64,000 nucleotides of DNA from the NCBI GenBank assembly GCA_964017045.1, contig OZ024811.1, positions 12,491,818 to 12,555,817 of the forward strand, in the 5' to 3' direction. Within the stretch, counting starts at the first letter, position 1. Each line of letters begins with the position of its first letter. Shown here one piece after another: positions 34,669 to 46,361 of the stretch. Position numbers and translations under genes: made by a program. This DNA is from Omphiscola glabra (lineage: Eukaryota > Mollusca > Gastropoda > Lymnaeidae). The notes beneath the pieces were generated by a model. It was not told where the DNA came from and searched no databases. It was given only the letters and a program-made list of their open reading frames with translations.

Positions 34669-35767
34669 TATTGGAATAAGATGCGCTTGTCGCAGATATG
34701 AACGATAAAGCTCTAACAGATTGTTTTTTATTTTTACGCCACGGTTACAGCAGAGGTCACTGTACGTTGAGGTCACGCGACCAGGGCTGACTTTAAATCA
34801 AACCACAGTACCCTGGCACTGCCACCCACAAAAGGTTGATTTACAATTCCCCCCATTTATGACTTAATAGTTTAATTTTGAAACATAAACCCGTAACATA
34901 ATCTTCATAACCTGTGGACCTCGTCACATGATACAATTCAAATCTGCTCTACGGCTCTACTTATCTGGCAGAACTCCTAAGCTTACGTCTCTCAGGGTTA
35001 CGGCCCCGTGGGTAAACCAAGTAGTATAAACAAGGATATGTATTTTACGCACCATCTCATTCTTCCTCTATATTTTGAGGGCCCACGATCAGTGAATTGA
35101 TCATTCTGGCTCCATTGTTTGTAGAGAGGGGGGCTCGCGATGCTTCCGTGCATGGTCTTGAAGAGGACACTTCGCTGCTTGCAAGGGCTACTCAGCGATG
35201 GTATCAGGAACTGGGTGTTGGAAGGCGGGGGGTGGGGGGGGCGGGGCGGGGGGGTGGGGTGGGGCGGGGGGGTTAAAAGACACACATGTGTCAAGTACCA
35301 CTATGCTACCTACTATACGTTATGATTTTTTTATTTTATCTATCTATACATGGAAATGTTTGTTTTTTTAATTACACCGTACATTCATCTTCAACATATA
35401 AATACATAAATACACATTTTTAACCAAACCAATATTTTACAATTAAAAAACAATTTAAAGACACCTAAAGTATTTCTCTGGCGAAAAGATTAGCCTTGAT
35501 ATTCATCAAAAAAAAAAAAAAAAAAGAAAAAAATAAGGAAAATCATTTCTGAATAAATGACTACCTTATGGACATATAATGACTTAATTAGTAACATTAA
35601 TATTTTGAAACTTGATAATAAAAAAACATCAATTTGTATCATAGCCATTTCAAAAGTAAAAGAAAAAAAACGATACTGATTTAATAAAAAAACACTTTCT
35701 GGTGTTATTATAATTATTTTTTTAATATGCGACCTCCCCACCCCGAACTGCCTGCTACGCACTAGAC
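34669..35767. other. Non-coding
   Basis: A G-rich tract lies at 35225-35272 and an A tract at 35507-35525. No gene was recognised. Confidence 0.4.
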
Positions 35768-35966
35768 CAGTGGTTCTCAGCCTTCCTAATGCCGCGACCC
35801 TCTAATACAGTTCCTCATGTGATGACGACCACCCCAAACGCAAAATTATTTTCGTTGCTACCTCATAACTGTACAGTACAGGCGTTTTCCGATGTTCTTA
35901 GGCGACCCCTCGGAAAGGGTCATTCGACCCCCAAAGGGGTCGCGAACCGCAGGCTGAAAACCGCCG
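35768..35966 (+). mobile_element. SPIN-like hAT MITE with perfect target duplication
   Basis: The 199-bp copy starts CAGTGGTTCTCAGCCTTCCT and ends GGCTGAAAACCGCCG. Its core reads AAAATTATTTTCGTTGCTAC and AAGGGTCATTCGACCCCCAA. Flanking 8-mers are identical (cactagac at 35760-35767 and 35967-35974), which fixes the ends. This is the best-defined of the five copies. Confidence 0.85.
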
Positions 35967-35974
35967 CACTAGAC

Positions 35975-36299
35975 CATTGCAAGGTAGGCCTTACGGGAAA
36001 TCTGGCCCTGCGCGTGACATGAAGGACAAGATGTAGTTCGTTGACACGACCGACGGGGATTGGAGGACTACATAACGAGGGATAGTTTCAAGGACGATTG
36101 CGAAAGCTCCAAAGAGTTAGGTAACTGACCTTAATATTTAGGGCCTCAAAATTTCAGTTTCAAACAAGGAAATCACGTGAACTTTCGAATAGGACCCTCG
36201 TCTCACCAAATAAAAGATGGCGGGACTTTCGTATTCGGAAAAGGTCGTCCCTTATCCCCAAAATTTTGCTGCGGCTTTTTAAGTTTATTTGGTGTCTGT
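35975..36299. other. Non-coding
   Basis: No gene was recognised. Confidence 0.4.
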
Positions 36300-36717
36300 A
36301 AAAACGCGCAAACTTGAATGGTACGGCCACGTGACCAGAAAACAAGCAGTCGCGTAGCAAGGGGGCAAGGGAGCGGGGCATCATGCCCCGGGCGCTACTC
36401 ACAAAGGGGCGCCAAATGGTATATTTTACATATAATATTGTATGGTTTTCGAATAGAGGCGGACGCTAAAAAGGTATTGTGCCCCGGGCGCGAGTTAAGC
36501 TCGCTACGTCACTGAAGACAAGGGCTCACCAAAGAAATCATGCAGGGTACAACGAGAATAGGGAGAAGAAGAGGAAGACGGAGGAAAAAGATGGGAAGAT
36601 AACATCAAAGAGTGGACGGGATTAAAACTAGGCGATGCTGCGCGTAGTGCAGAAAACCGCGAGGAATGGAGAAGGATTGTTTTCATGTCATCTGTGGCGC
36701 CCCAACGGTCCAATGAC
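36300..36717 (+). pseudogene. LINE ORF2 C-terminus split by a MITE
   Basis: Reading across the insertion, the LINE encodes VKTRKLEWYGHVTRK before it. After it come IMQG, GRRRGRR, WEDNIKEWTGLKLGDAARSA, ENREEWRRIV and SSVAPQRSND. This is a well-known non-LTR retrotransposon C-terminal tail. The MITE at 36347-36514 interrupts the frame between the VTRK and IMQG parts. Only the last 80 or so codons are recognisable. A diverged copy of the same family is at 60783-60965. Confidence 0.8.
36347..36514. mobile_element. hAT-type MITE, CAGTSGCGTAGC ends
   Basis: The 168-bp element with ends CAGTCGCGTAGC and GCTACGTCACTG has an interior almost identical to the copy at 58175-58341 (for example GGTATATTTTACATATAATA). 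Flanks aaaacaag (36339-36346) and aagacaag (36515-36522) differ at one base. It sits inside the LINE tail. Confidence 0.85.
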
Positions 36718-36723
36718 TAATTG

Positions 36724-37327
36724 ACATGATGACTATGATGATGACGATGACGATGACGACGATGATGACGATGACGATGATGATGATGACGATGATGATG
36801 ATGACGATGATGACGATGATGACGATGATGATGATGACGATGACGATGATGATGACGATGACGATGATGACGATGATGATGACGATGATGACGATGACGA
36901 TGACGATGATGATGACGATGACGATGACGATGATGATGATGATGATGACGATGACGATGACGACGATGATGACGATGACGATGATGATGATGACGATGAT
37001 GATGATGACGATGATGACGATGATGACGATGACGATGATGACGATGATGACGATGATGATGACGATGACGATGACGATGATGATGACGATGACGATGACG
37101 ATGATGATGACGATGACGATGACGATGATGATGATGATGATGACGATGATGACGATGATGAAGATGACGACGATGACGATGATGATGACGATGACGATGA
37201 CGATGACGATGATGATGACGATGACGACGATGACGATGATGATGACGATGATGATGACGATGATGACGATGATGATGACGATGATGATGATGATGACGAT
37301 GACGATGACGACGATGATGATGATGAT
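36724..37327. repeat. (GATGAC/GATGAT)n array, ~600 bp
   Basis: An almost pure array of GATGAY units. Every frame is open and encodes poly-Ser, His/Arg or Met/Thr strings; none is treated as a gene. It begins a few bases after the end of the plus-strand LINE tail, whose relative at 60783 also ends in ATG repeats. Confidence 0.97.
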
Positions 37328-38394
37328 TTAAGCCTAACACGAGTCTCCGTGTACAGCTTTAAAAAAAATCTGCGCTTTCCTTTTAAAAAAATAAAATAAA
37401 TCAATAAAACATGTAGGCATATAAATGTGTAATCTAAGTATAGTGTAAATAACTATTCTAGCTATGGTGTAAAAAAAGCTACATGTAAAGAAAAAAAAAA
37501 GTGCCAAAAGGGGCGGACAGCCCACTGCACCCCCCCCCTTTCTACGTCACTGCATGGATAGTAGTCTAATAGTATTTTATATATACTAATACAATACATC
37601 TTAAATATCCTGTTTAAAAAAAAAAAAAAAAAAAAAAAAGATAACATTTGATTGCTTCGGCCCCCCCCCCCCCACCTTTAGCGGAAATACATAGGTTCAC
37701 ATCACTTTTTTAAAAGAAGGTTATATAAAAATTGTCTAAAAATAGAAGTTGTTGTAGACATGTACTTCAGTGTAGCCATTCATGGTCGGTCACCTTCAAG
37801 CTCTGACTAGTGTGGAAAATGATAACCACACAGTCTCCGCAAGGTGTTTTGGCGTGACCTTTAACCTTTCTTGTGTTGTAATTGTGTTTCAAACATAAGT
37901 TTTTATTTTGTTTTAAAAAAAAATCTGACAAGAGTTTCATAGCAATCCATTACGGGTGAAAAGGGGCAGTGGAAGTGGGGGGGGGGGGGAACGCAAAGGT
38001 GGCTTCAGCCATCTTCAGAGGGCGCCAAAAAGATTTAAACTATGCGTAGTAAAATTTTATTTTTTAAAATGTTTTTTTTTTGGAAGAGGGTTATTAACCC
38101 AGGCTAACGGTACTGCTAGCGTCCTGGATTGAACTAAATGGAATAAATGTATCTTTTTTAAATTTTTTATTTTGTTTTTAATGGGAGGAACGGAACTCTT
38201 CAACAAACTTTTATCAGTGAACATTTTGATTAGCTCATTACGTCTCTTCGACTAAGTTGATCTGCACTCAAACTCGAGAGCGGCTCGTTATGTATCTTGT
38301 TATCAAATCAAAATCTCAAGCACTGGGCCCACCAGCTTCAGTTTGACAATATTATAGATAATCTTGTCACGTTTGTCTTGTCATTTGCCCCACT
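37328..38394. other. Non-coding, A/C homopolymers
   Basis: An A tract at about 37615-37639, C tracts at 37530-37538 and 37661-37673, and a G tract at 37978-37989. CTACGTCACTG at 37543-37553 resembles a MITE end. No gene is visible. Confidence 0.4.
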
Positions 38395-38625
38395 CCCTTT
38401 GTTTCTCTCGCTCTCTCTCTTACCATCTCTCACCATCGCTCTCCCTTCTCATTTCTTTCTCTCTTTCTCTCCCTCTCTCTCTCTCCCTCCATTAGCACTC
38501 CCCCCCTCAACTCGCACATTTTCCACCGCCCTAAGATTTGCCCCCCTTTTTTTTCTTTCTTGCTTTTTCCTCTCTCTTTCCCCTTCTCCTTGATCTCTCT
38601 CCCCCGTCACCCCACCCCCTTGGAC
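38395..38625. repeat. CT-rich low-complexity tract
   Basis: An imperfect polypyrimidine tract of CTCTCT, CCCTT and T runs. Confidence 0.85.
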
Positions 38626-38924
38626 GCGCCCTAAGAGGTGACTTAAGCACCCCTGCCTCTCAACAGTTGACACCTAAAATCAAACCCATCATTGTGCATA
38701 CGATAAACCACAGAGTACTAACTGACGAAACAGAAAGAAAAAAAGGTGTGCTTTGGAAGAGTGGGTTGGGGGGGGGGGGGGTGGGGATTATGTTAACTCC
38801 AATAGCCATGATCGCGGGACGCGCGTGGTCGCACTGCCTTGTATTAAGTTCGCAAGACACTAAGACTTGAGGTGAAATAACCACTGAATGGAGTCAAGAC
38901 AGATGCTTTTCTTTATTATTTTGA
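38626..38924. other. Non-coding
   Basis: A G tract lies at 38768-38781. No gene is visible. Confidence 0.4.
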
Positions 38925-39166
38925 TTGGATGGAGGTAGATTTGTGCTAGTTATCAGAAGGTAGAGTTGATTTCTGTTAGATATCAGAAGGTAGAGTTGTG
39001 TTAGATATCAGAAGGTAGAGTTGTGTTGTGTTAGCTATCAGAAGGTAGAGTTGATTTCTGTTAGATATCAGAAGGTAGAGTTGTGTTGTGTTAGTTAACA
39101 GAAGGTAGAGTTGATTTCTGTTAGATATCAGAAGGTAGAGTTGTGTTAGTTAACAGCAGGTAGAGT
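38925..39166. repeat. Minisatellite, ~30-bp unit
   Basis: About eight copies contain TTAGATATCAGAAGGTAGAG with GTTGTGTT or GTTGATTTCTG linkers. Confidence 0.88.
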
Positions 39167-40200
39167 GTTCCGCGTTATACGTTTAGTTGTTAGTTGTGTT
39201 GTTACAGCTGGATCTCGGATACCCTCACCGATGGATTGGATTAATGGCAAGAAGGGAAGGGCGCAAAAAAGGGCTCTCGGAGGGGGGCGGTCCGCCCCGG
39301 GTGGCACTTTTTTCTTCCTAATCTAGAAGGGGGGGGGGTAGGGGCATTTTTGATCAGCTGCATATTTTGTTTCGTCAAAGAGGTGCAAACATTTTTCTGC
39401 CTTCCCGATCGGCTCTTACCCTTCCTATATATTTTAATGAATCTTAGCTATTATCTTAGATAATTATAATTTTTAATTTCATGAATTTGCGTGTTTAACT
39501 TTAATTATATATAAAAAAAATAATTAACAAACACATAAACAATAGGAGCATTGCATAATAGATACTATGTAAAATTTATATGGCCATGAATACAAGATTA
39601 AAACTCAGTTAGGGTGAGAACGATCGTCCCAGCCCTCCACCTTATCCCAACCAAGGACCTGACCCTACCCAATCTTAAATTATCCCCTTTCCCCCTTTCC
39701 GGGTGAAATTATACCCCTTTATTATATAGGCCGCATATTTGATTTTAAGAAGACCGTTTTGTTCAATTACTCTTCATTTTAAAAAAAAATGTGGGAGGGG
39801 AAGGGGGTGAGGGATTAATTGAAAGATTTGATTAATTATAAGAAAATTAATTACATTTCTCTACCATCCGCCAATAAAAAGTTAAAAGGGTGGACTAAGG
39901 TTCATCCTCTTAACCCCCCCCCCCTTTTCCTCGCCCCCCTCCTCGCCCCCCCCCCTTTTTCTCTCCATATTTACGACCTGATGCAATGGTCCAAATCAAA
40001 ACGCGTGATAAATCTTCTCTAAAGACCACTAGTCAAGACGTGTTCCAAGTGCCAGTGTGCTGCAGCACTGTTGAAAACAATGATGGCGACAATACAGACT
40101 GTGTTGGTTTGTTTCAACTAATATCATTGCTGTTCTGTGAGACGCTCAGTTCTGAGAGTATCCGCGGGGATACTGTGCCATGGTGAGTAGGAGTGTGCAT
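39167..40200. other. Non-coding, AT-rich and C-rich
   Basis: No gene was recognised. C tracts lie at 39916-39924 and 39946-39954. Confidence 0.4.
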
Positions 40201-40656
40201 TTGACCGAACGACCTGGTGAGCGACTCCGACCTCACTTGATCGACTCCGACCCCACTCGATCGACTCCTAGTTCACTTAATCGACTCCGACCTGACTTAT
40301 CGACTCCGACCTCACTCGATCGACTCCGACCTCACTTGATCGACTCCGACCTCAGTAATCGACTCCGACCTCACTGAGCGACTTCGACGTCACAGATCTT
40401 CTCCGACCTCACTCGATCGACTCCGACATCACTGATCGACTACGACCTCACTCGATCGATTCCGACCTCACTGATCGACTCCGACCTCACTGATCGACTC
40501 CGACCTCACTCGATCGATTCCGATCTCACTGATCGACTCTGACCTCACTCGATCGACTCCGACCTCACTGATCGATTCCGACATCACTGATCGACTCCGA
40601 CCTCACTGATCGACTCCGACCTCACTGATCGACTCCGACCTCAATGATCTACTCCC
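40201..40656. repeat. Minisatellite, ~19-21-bp unit
   Basis: About 22 copies of ATCGACTCCGACCTCACT, with or without CG between copies. Confidence 0.92.
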
Positions 40657-40734
40657 ACAACTGAGCTAAAGTCTACTGCAAATCAGCATCAGAAGTGGTA
40701 AAGGAGATAAACTTCGCTGACCTAAAAGACAGAC

Positions 40735-40861
40735 AAATAGCAACCCTGCACACATTTACTTGAATTTTTAGTTTTAAACATATTGTATGGCTCTCACAGA
40801 ATTACTTTTCAAAATATGTGGTGTCCATGGCTCTCTCAGACAAAAAGGTTCCCGACCCCTG
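40735..40861 (-). mobile_element. Second hAT family, terminal fragment
   Basis: The minus strand begins CAGGGGTCGGGAACCTTTTT and continues GAGAGAGCCATGGACACCA and GTAATTCTGTGAGAGCCATA. I associate these ends with another widespread non-autonomous hAT family. The other end was not found. Confidence 0.45.
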
Positions 40862-40968
40862 CTCTACAGTTATGAAGTAGCAACGAAAATAACTTTGTGG
40901 CCGGGGGTCGCCACAACATGAGGCACTGCATTAAAGGGTCGCGGCATTCTGTAGGTTGAGGACCACTC
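40862..40968 (-). mobile_element. SPIN-like hAT fragment
   Basis: The right portion only: GTTATGAAGTAGCAACGAAA, CGGGGGTCGCCACAACATGA and GGTTGAGGACCACTC. It abuts the terminus of the other hAT element at 40861 and lacks its own left terminal repeat. Confidence 0.7.
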
Positions 40969-41404
40969 TTCTAAGCCTATGCCTGCCTTCGAGCCGTTTT
41001 CCTCTGGGTCTCTTGGTGATGTACCCTCTTCTCTCTTCTGTCATTTGGCATTCTTTCTATTTTTGTGGTAGTTTTTTATTTATTCAATGCTTATCTATAT
41101 TTAGCACTGCGGGTGTTTATTTGACATCACGGGTGTGTCATTAGAGCATCGCTGCTCTCAATTCAACATCGCTGTGAGCAGCGTCTTAGCATCTTTTTTG
41201 GTTCACATCAAGCACCGTTGATCTGTATTGAACACCATGGGGTATGTGTGCTCGTCATCACCCCTCCACATTACCCTTTGCTGTGCATTACAAGGATAAC
41301 GTGTTAAAATAAAGAAGTTAGCGGAAGTAAGCATAGCGAAGATTTCGGTTGCCATTTTTATGGATTAAAAAAAAAAATCACTATATTCAAGCTTTGACAT
41401 TGAA
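40969..41404. other. Non-coding
   Basis: Loose ACATC(A/G)C(G/T)G..T repeats lie near 41123-41240. No gene is visible. Confidence 0.35.
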
Positions 41405-41865
41405 GTTTCAATTTAAGGAAATAAAGGGATGAGATTATTAATAATCATGATTATGCAGTCAGTACTCAAAATTAATAGTTTTCTATTCAAAAAGAATTCT
41501 TTTTGTCTAAAAGATGTTTTAATGGGCCATTAGAAGAAGAAAAAGGGTCTTAAGGGGAGAGACTGTTATCAGGTTAGTAAAGCAGGAAATGAGTAAAACA
41601 AAGGAAGGCTAAACCTTGCAAAAAAAGCAACGAACACGTCGGCAGGAAGCCGTCGTCAGCGAACTAACAACATAATAAGAAAACAGAATAAAAATGACAT
41701 AATGGCGCAGAGTTGAGAGGTAGTATCCGAGAGGGCAGCAAAAGAATTGTGAATTATTAATAATCATGATTGTAGAATCAGTACTGAAAAGTAATAGTTT
41801 TCTATTAAAAAGAATTTAGATTGACTACAATATGTTATAATAGGCCATTATAAGAAGAAAAAGAA
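41405..41865. mobile_element. Direct repeats around a Penelope-like block
   Basis: About 41428-41542 and 41752-41862 are direct repeats, sharing ATTATTAATAATCATGATT, AATAGTTTTCTATT and GGCCATTA(G/T)AAGAAGAAAAA. Between them lies the dispersed block at 41600-41700, also present at 13245-13350. The arrangement resembles terminal-repeat organisation of a small element, and the class is uncertain. Confidence 0.45.
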
Positions 41866-42402
41866 AGATTTCGCTTCCCTTCCTTTAGTTCCGACCGGGG
41901 CGGCCTCCCCCCCCCCCCAATTTTTTGTTCGCCTCACCCTAGGCTCGCCGCTGCACACACAGAGTTCTAGCAAAGCACCTCTCAGTGATAAAGGCTGATG
42001 TTGATCAAATGTTAAATTACATTAAGCGCTATTACAAATGATCCCAATTAGTGGCGAATTTTTTTATTTTTTTCGGGGAGGGGGGGGGGCGCCAATAAAA
42101 CCAAACAACAAACAACTGGCCCGTCACTTCATTGGTGCTTCGTGTGTTCTCTTATTGGACACCATCACTGTCTCCCCCAACCCCCACACACACTCCCTCA
42201 ACACATATTTTTAACTTCTTTATTTTCATCTCGACTTACCGATTCTTTCTCCCTCTCTATGCGCTACAATAATATTACAAGATCAATACTTTTGTCCATT
42301 GATGCAGCTCTCTCTTCACCAAAACTAGCAACCACACAAACACGTCTTTTAAAAATTCATTAGGGGGTCCTTTGTATAGTCACCGTTTCTCAATCCCTTC
42401 TA

Positions 42403-42433
<31 letters not shown>

Positions 42434-43370
42434 GTCCCTCTCTCTTCCATCCAACCCTCCCCCCCACCCACTTTTTTTCAACCTGGAACCCACCCCCTCA
42501 AACGAGTTTATACACGTGCCTAAAAGAAACTGAATGGATTAATGACACCACGACCGGGGGGGGGGATGGCGCGGAGGAGGGTTGGGGTGGTCAGGACCGA
42601 GGGGGGAGGTGGTATCGTATCACATGACAAAGACATAACATCGCAATGACCAATCATTGTATGGCCCCCCCCACTGATGCGTTACCGTGTTCCCATGACA
42701 ACAAACCCTGAACCACGGGCTCTGAATGAAAGGTCAACCATTCACCCCCAACACCCACACCCCCCCCGCCGCCCCCTTAACGGATCATAAAACTGAAAAA
42801 AAAGAAGAAAATAACAAACAATTATAAACTCGATCTCTCGTGCGGCGTTTACGATGTAGGCCGTGACGCGACCAATCAGACTTTCATTTGTAGTTTTAGG
42901 GCCCCTGGCAGCTGGGGCCGTGCGAAGGATGGAGGCGAAACAAATAGGGGGGGGTGGGGTAAGACGTTGGGAGGTGGTAAAGCTGGAAGTCGCCTCAGGC
43001 ACCAAAAAAAAAAGGGGGGGGGTGTGGTGTGTGCCAATATCATCGATTATTCACATATTTCCATAGGCGTATATCTTATATAATTTATTGATGAAGATGG
43101 AACGGGGGAGTTTGGGGGGGGGGGGGTGTCACACTTTTCAGATTTTGCATAGGGCTCAAGTTTTCCTTCGCCTGGTCTAGCATAGCAATAATAATTGTTG
43201 GCAAACCGAACGAATATATTTGGGAACTTTTTTTTTTGAAGAAAGTATTTGCCCCTAAATTAAATTTTGGGAAGAGAATCCGCGGGGTAAAAAAGGGGGG
43301 GGAATAATTTTACAATCAAAGCTAATCTTAACAATCACTAAGTAAATCATTATTGTCTCTAGTGGAGTTC
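41866..43370. other. Non-coding, G/C homopolymers and CT tract
   Basis: C tract 41910-41919, G tracts 42081-42089, 42556-42565 and 43114-43127, and a CT run at 42403-42435. No gene is visible. Confidence 0.45.
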
Positions 43371-44763
43371 TTTTATGGCTGATTTCTACGCCGGAGAAAT
43401 ATTTTATGGCTGATTTCTAAACCAGAGAAATATTTTATGACTGATTTCTACGCCAGAGAAATATTTTTATGGATCATTTCTACGCAAGAGAAATATTTTA
43501 TGGATGGTTTCTACGCCAGAGAAATATTTTATGGATCATTTCTACGCCAGAGAGATATTTTACAGCGGATTTCTACGCCATGAGAGATATTTTACAGCTA
43601 ATTTCTACGCCAGAGAAATATTTTATGACTGAATTCTACGCCAGAGAAATATTTTATGACTGATTTCTACGCCAGAGAAATATTTTATGGATAATTTCTA
43701 CGCCAGAGAGATATTTTACAGCGGATTTCTACGCCAGAGAGATATTTTACAGCTAATTTCTACGCCAGAGAAATATTTTATGACTGATTTCTACGCCAGA
43801 GAAATATTTTATGACTGATTTCTACGCCAGAGAAATATTTTATGGATAATTTCTACGCCAGAGAGATACTTTACAGCGGATTTCTACGCCATGAGAGATA
43901 TTTTACAGCTAATTTCTACGCCAGAGAAATATTTTATGACTGATTTCTACGCCAGAGAAATATTTTATGACTGAATTCTACGCCAGAGAAATATTTTTAT
44001 GGATGATTTCTACGCCAGAGAAATATTTTATGGATGGTTTCTACGCCAGAGAAATATTTTATGACTGATTTCTACGCCAGAGAAATATTTTATGACTGAT
44101 TTCTACGCCAGAGAATTATTTTATGACTGATTTCTACGCCAGAGAAATATTTTATGACTGAATTCTACGCCAGAGAAATATTTTTATAGATGATTTCTAC
44201 GCCAGAGAAATATTTTATGACTGATTTCTAAGCCAGAGAAATATTTTATGACTGATTTCTACGCCAGAGAAATATTTTATGGATAATTTCTACGCCAGAG
44301 AGATACTTTACAGCGGATTTCTACGCCATGAGAGATATTTTACAGCTAATTTCTACGCCAGAGAAATATTTTATGACTGATTTCTACGCCAGAGAAATAT
44401 TTTATGACTGAATTCTACGCCAGAGAAATATTTTTATGGATGATTTCTACGCCAGAGAAATATTTTATGGATGGTTTCTACGCCAGAGAAATATTTTATG
44501 ACTGATTTCTACGCCAGAGAAATATTTTATGACTGATTTCTACGCCAGAGAATTATTTTATGACTGATTTCTACGCCAGAGAAATATTTTATGACTGAAT
44601 TCTACGCCAGAGAAATATTTTTATAGATGATTTCTACGCCAGAGAAATATTTTATGACTGATTTCTAAGCCAGAGAAATATTTTATGACTGAATTCTACG
44701 CCAGAGAAATATTTTATGACTGATTTCTACGCCAGAGAAATATTTTATGACTGATTTCTACGT
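43371..44763. repeat. 31-bp minisatellite with higher-order structure
   Basis: About 45 copies contain TTCTACGCCAGAGAAATATT and TTATGACTGA. Distinct variants (GAGATACTTTACAGCGG, GAGAATTATTTT, TTTTTATAGATG, TTTCTAAGCC) recur in the same order in 43844-44280 and from 44281 on, so about 14 units form a 437-bp higher-order repeat. A shorter related block lies at 43683-43843. Confidence 0.95.
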
Positions 44764-45149
44764 ATTCATATAGCATGTTCAATTATTTGGATCAATATAG
44801 AATCTATCAGATCTTTTCTTAAGTGGATACCAAATGGGTTAAAGTAGTATTTGGTTTGAAGGGCGGTGTGGGGGAGGGGGGGGAGGGGGGAGTGGCTAGG
44901 TATCTTTACGAAAATTTCATGATCTATTTACTAGAAACAACCCTCATTACAATGGCGGCGGCAATGCGTGAACTTCCCGTCGGCTGCAAATTGCTTGACA
45001 AAACACGCATTCATGTAACGCACTTTTAAAGAGAGTACCTGTCTGGGAATTTTATTTTGCGCGCCTTATACACCCATCGTTCAAGACACAAGCTTGAAAA
45101 AAAAAACGTAATATTCGACTCGAATAGTTGTCTTGACTTTAGCTGTACT
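44764..45149. other. Non-coding
   Basis: A G-rich tract lies at 44866-44890. No gene is visible. Confidence 0.4.
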
Positions 45150-45728
45150 TTGTTCGAATGAGACGTGCTCAGTTCGTCAGCCTCACTCCCTCGTCCTTGG
45201 TTCAAATGATATTTGCTCAGTTCGTCAGCCTCGCTCCCTCATCCTTGGTTCAAATGAGATTTGCTCATTCGTCAGCCTCACTCTCTCGTCCTTCTTTCAA
45301 ATGAGATTTGCTCAATTCGTCAGCCTCACTCTCTCGTCCTTGGTTCAAATGAGATTTGCTCAATTCGCCGGCCTCACTCTCTCGTCCTTCTTTCAAATGA
45401 GATTTTCTCAATTCGTCAGCTCCACTCTCTCGTCCATGGTTCAAATGAGATTTGCTCAGTTCGCCAGCCTCACTCTCTCGTCCATGGTTCAAATGAGATT
45501 TGCTCAATTCGCCAGCCTCACTATCTCGTCCATGGTTCAAATGAGATTTGCTCAGTTCGCAAGCCTCACTCTCTCGTCCTTGGTTCAAATGAGATTTGCT
45601 CAGTTCGCCAGCCTCATTCTCTCGCCCTTGGTTCAAATGAGATTTGCTCAGTTCGCCAGCCTCACTCTCTCGTCCATGGTTCGAATGAGATTTGCTCAAT
45701 TCGTCAGCCTCACTCTCCCGTCCTTGCC
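45150..45728. repeat. Minisatellite, 48-bp unit
   Basis: About 12 copies contain GTTCAAATGAGATTTGCTCA, GTTCGCCAGCCTCACTCTCT and CGTCC. The frame-neutral 48-bp period yields long repetitive open frames on both strands. The 205-codon minus frame is rich in SKSHLN and GRESEA motifs but has no other support as a gene. Confidence 0.93.
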
Positions 45729-46361
45729 TATTTGATCCAATGGCAGGACTTAGTTGAGACGACTTTGGACAGACCAGTATGCAGAAGATAACCAGCAGTG
45801 TTTTTATGTGTGTGTGTGTTTCACTTTGCTCTTCATGCGTTCCTCGTCGCAGAAGATTCTCTGAATTTTCATTGACATACATGCATACATACCAAAAGAA
45901 TTATCATTTGTGATTGCTAGTAATTATTAAAGATTTATAATGGCAACAGGAATAAATACTAGAGCTTTATAGTGGCATCTATTCATTCATCTCCTTCTAT
46001 AATTCCCCTGTCCTTTTAATAGCCATCCAATCAAATTCCCATTTCATGCCACCTATGGGACACATTCTCAAACTAAAATCCCCCCCCCCTCCTTTTTTTC
46101 CATTCACACACAGAGACAGGCGCATTTTAAATAGTCTTGACACAACATGTGCAACCATGTGATTTTATTATTTCCCTCCTGAATTCGGGCGCAGACCCTG
46201 GCAGTGGTTATGAAACTCGTCCATTGTATTGTCCAGTCAAAGTGATCCTGTCACATTACCATAACGCATGTCTCCAATCTGTCAAGGTTAAAAGCGTCCA
46301 TCAACATCGGTAGCACAATGAATCACATGACAACTCTTCTTACACCGTTCAATTGTTTTTT
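45729..46361. other. Non-coding
   Basis: No gene was recognised. A C tract lies at 46081-46089. Confidence 0.4.

Noticed and set aside
33499..34701. 400-codon Pro/Thr/His-rich frame that could pass for a mucin-like protein
   Set aside because: A C-rich 16-bp array with almost no G cannot easily form stops. The frame lacks a signal peptide or any non-repeat domain.
36726..37340. Long open frames encoding poly-Ser, His/Arg or Met/Thr over 200 codons
   Set aside because: They are reading frames of a pure GATGAY hexamer array. All frames on both strands are open for compositional reasons.
45133..45882. 200-codon frames on both strands with 16-residue repeats
   Set aside because: A 48-bp minisatellite has a frame-neutral period. 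Variation between units shows no bias toward synonymous change that I can see.
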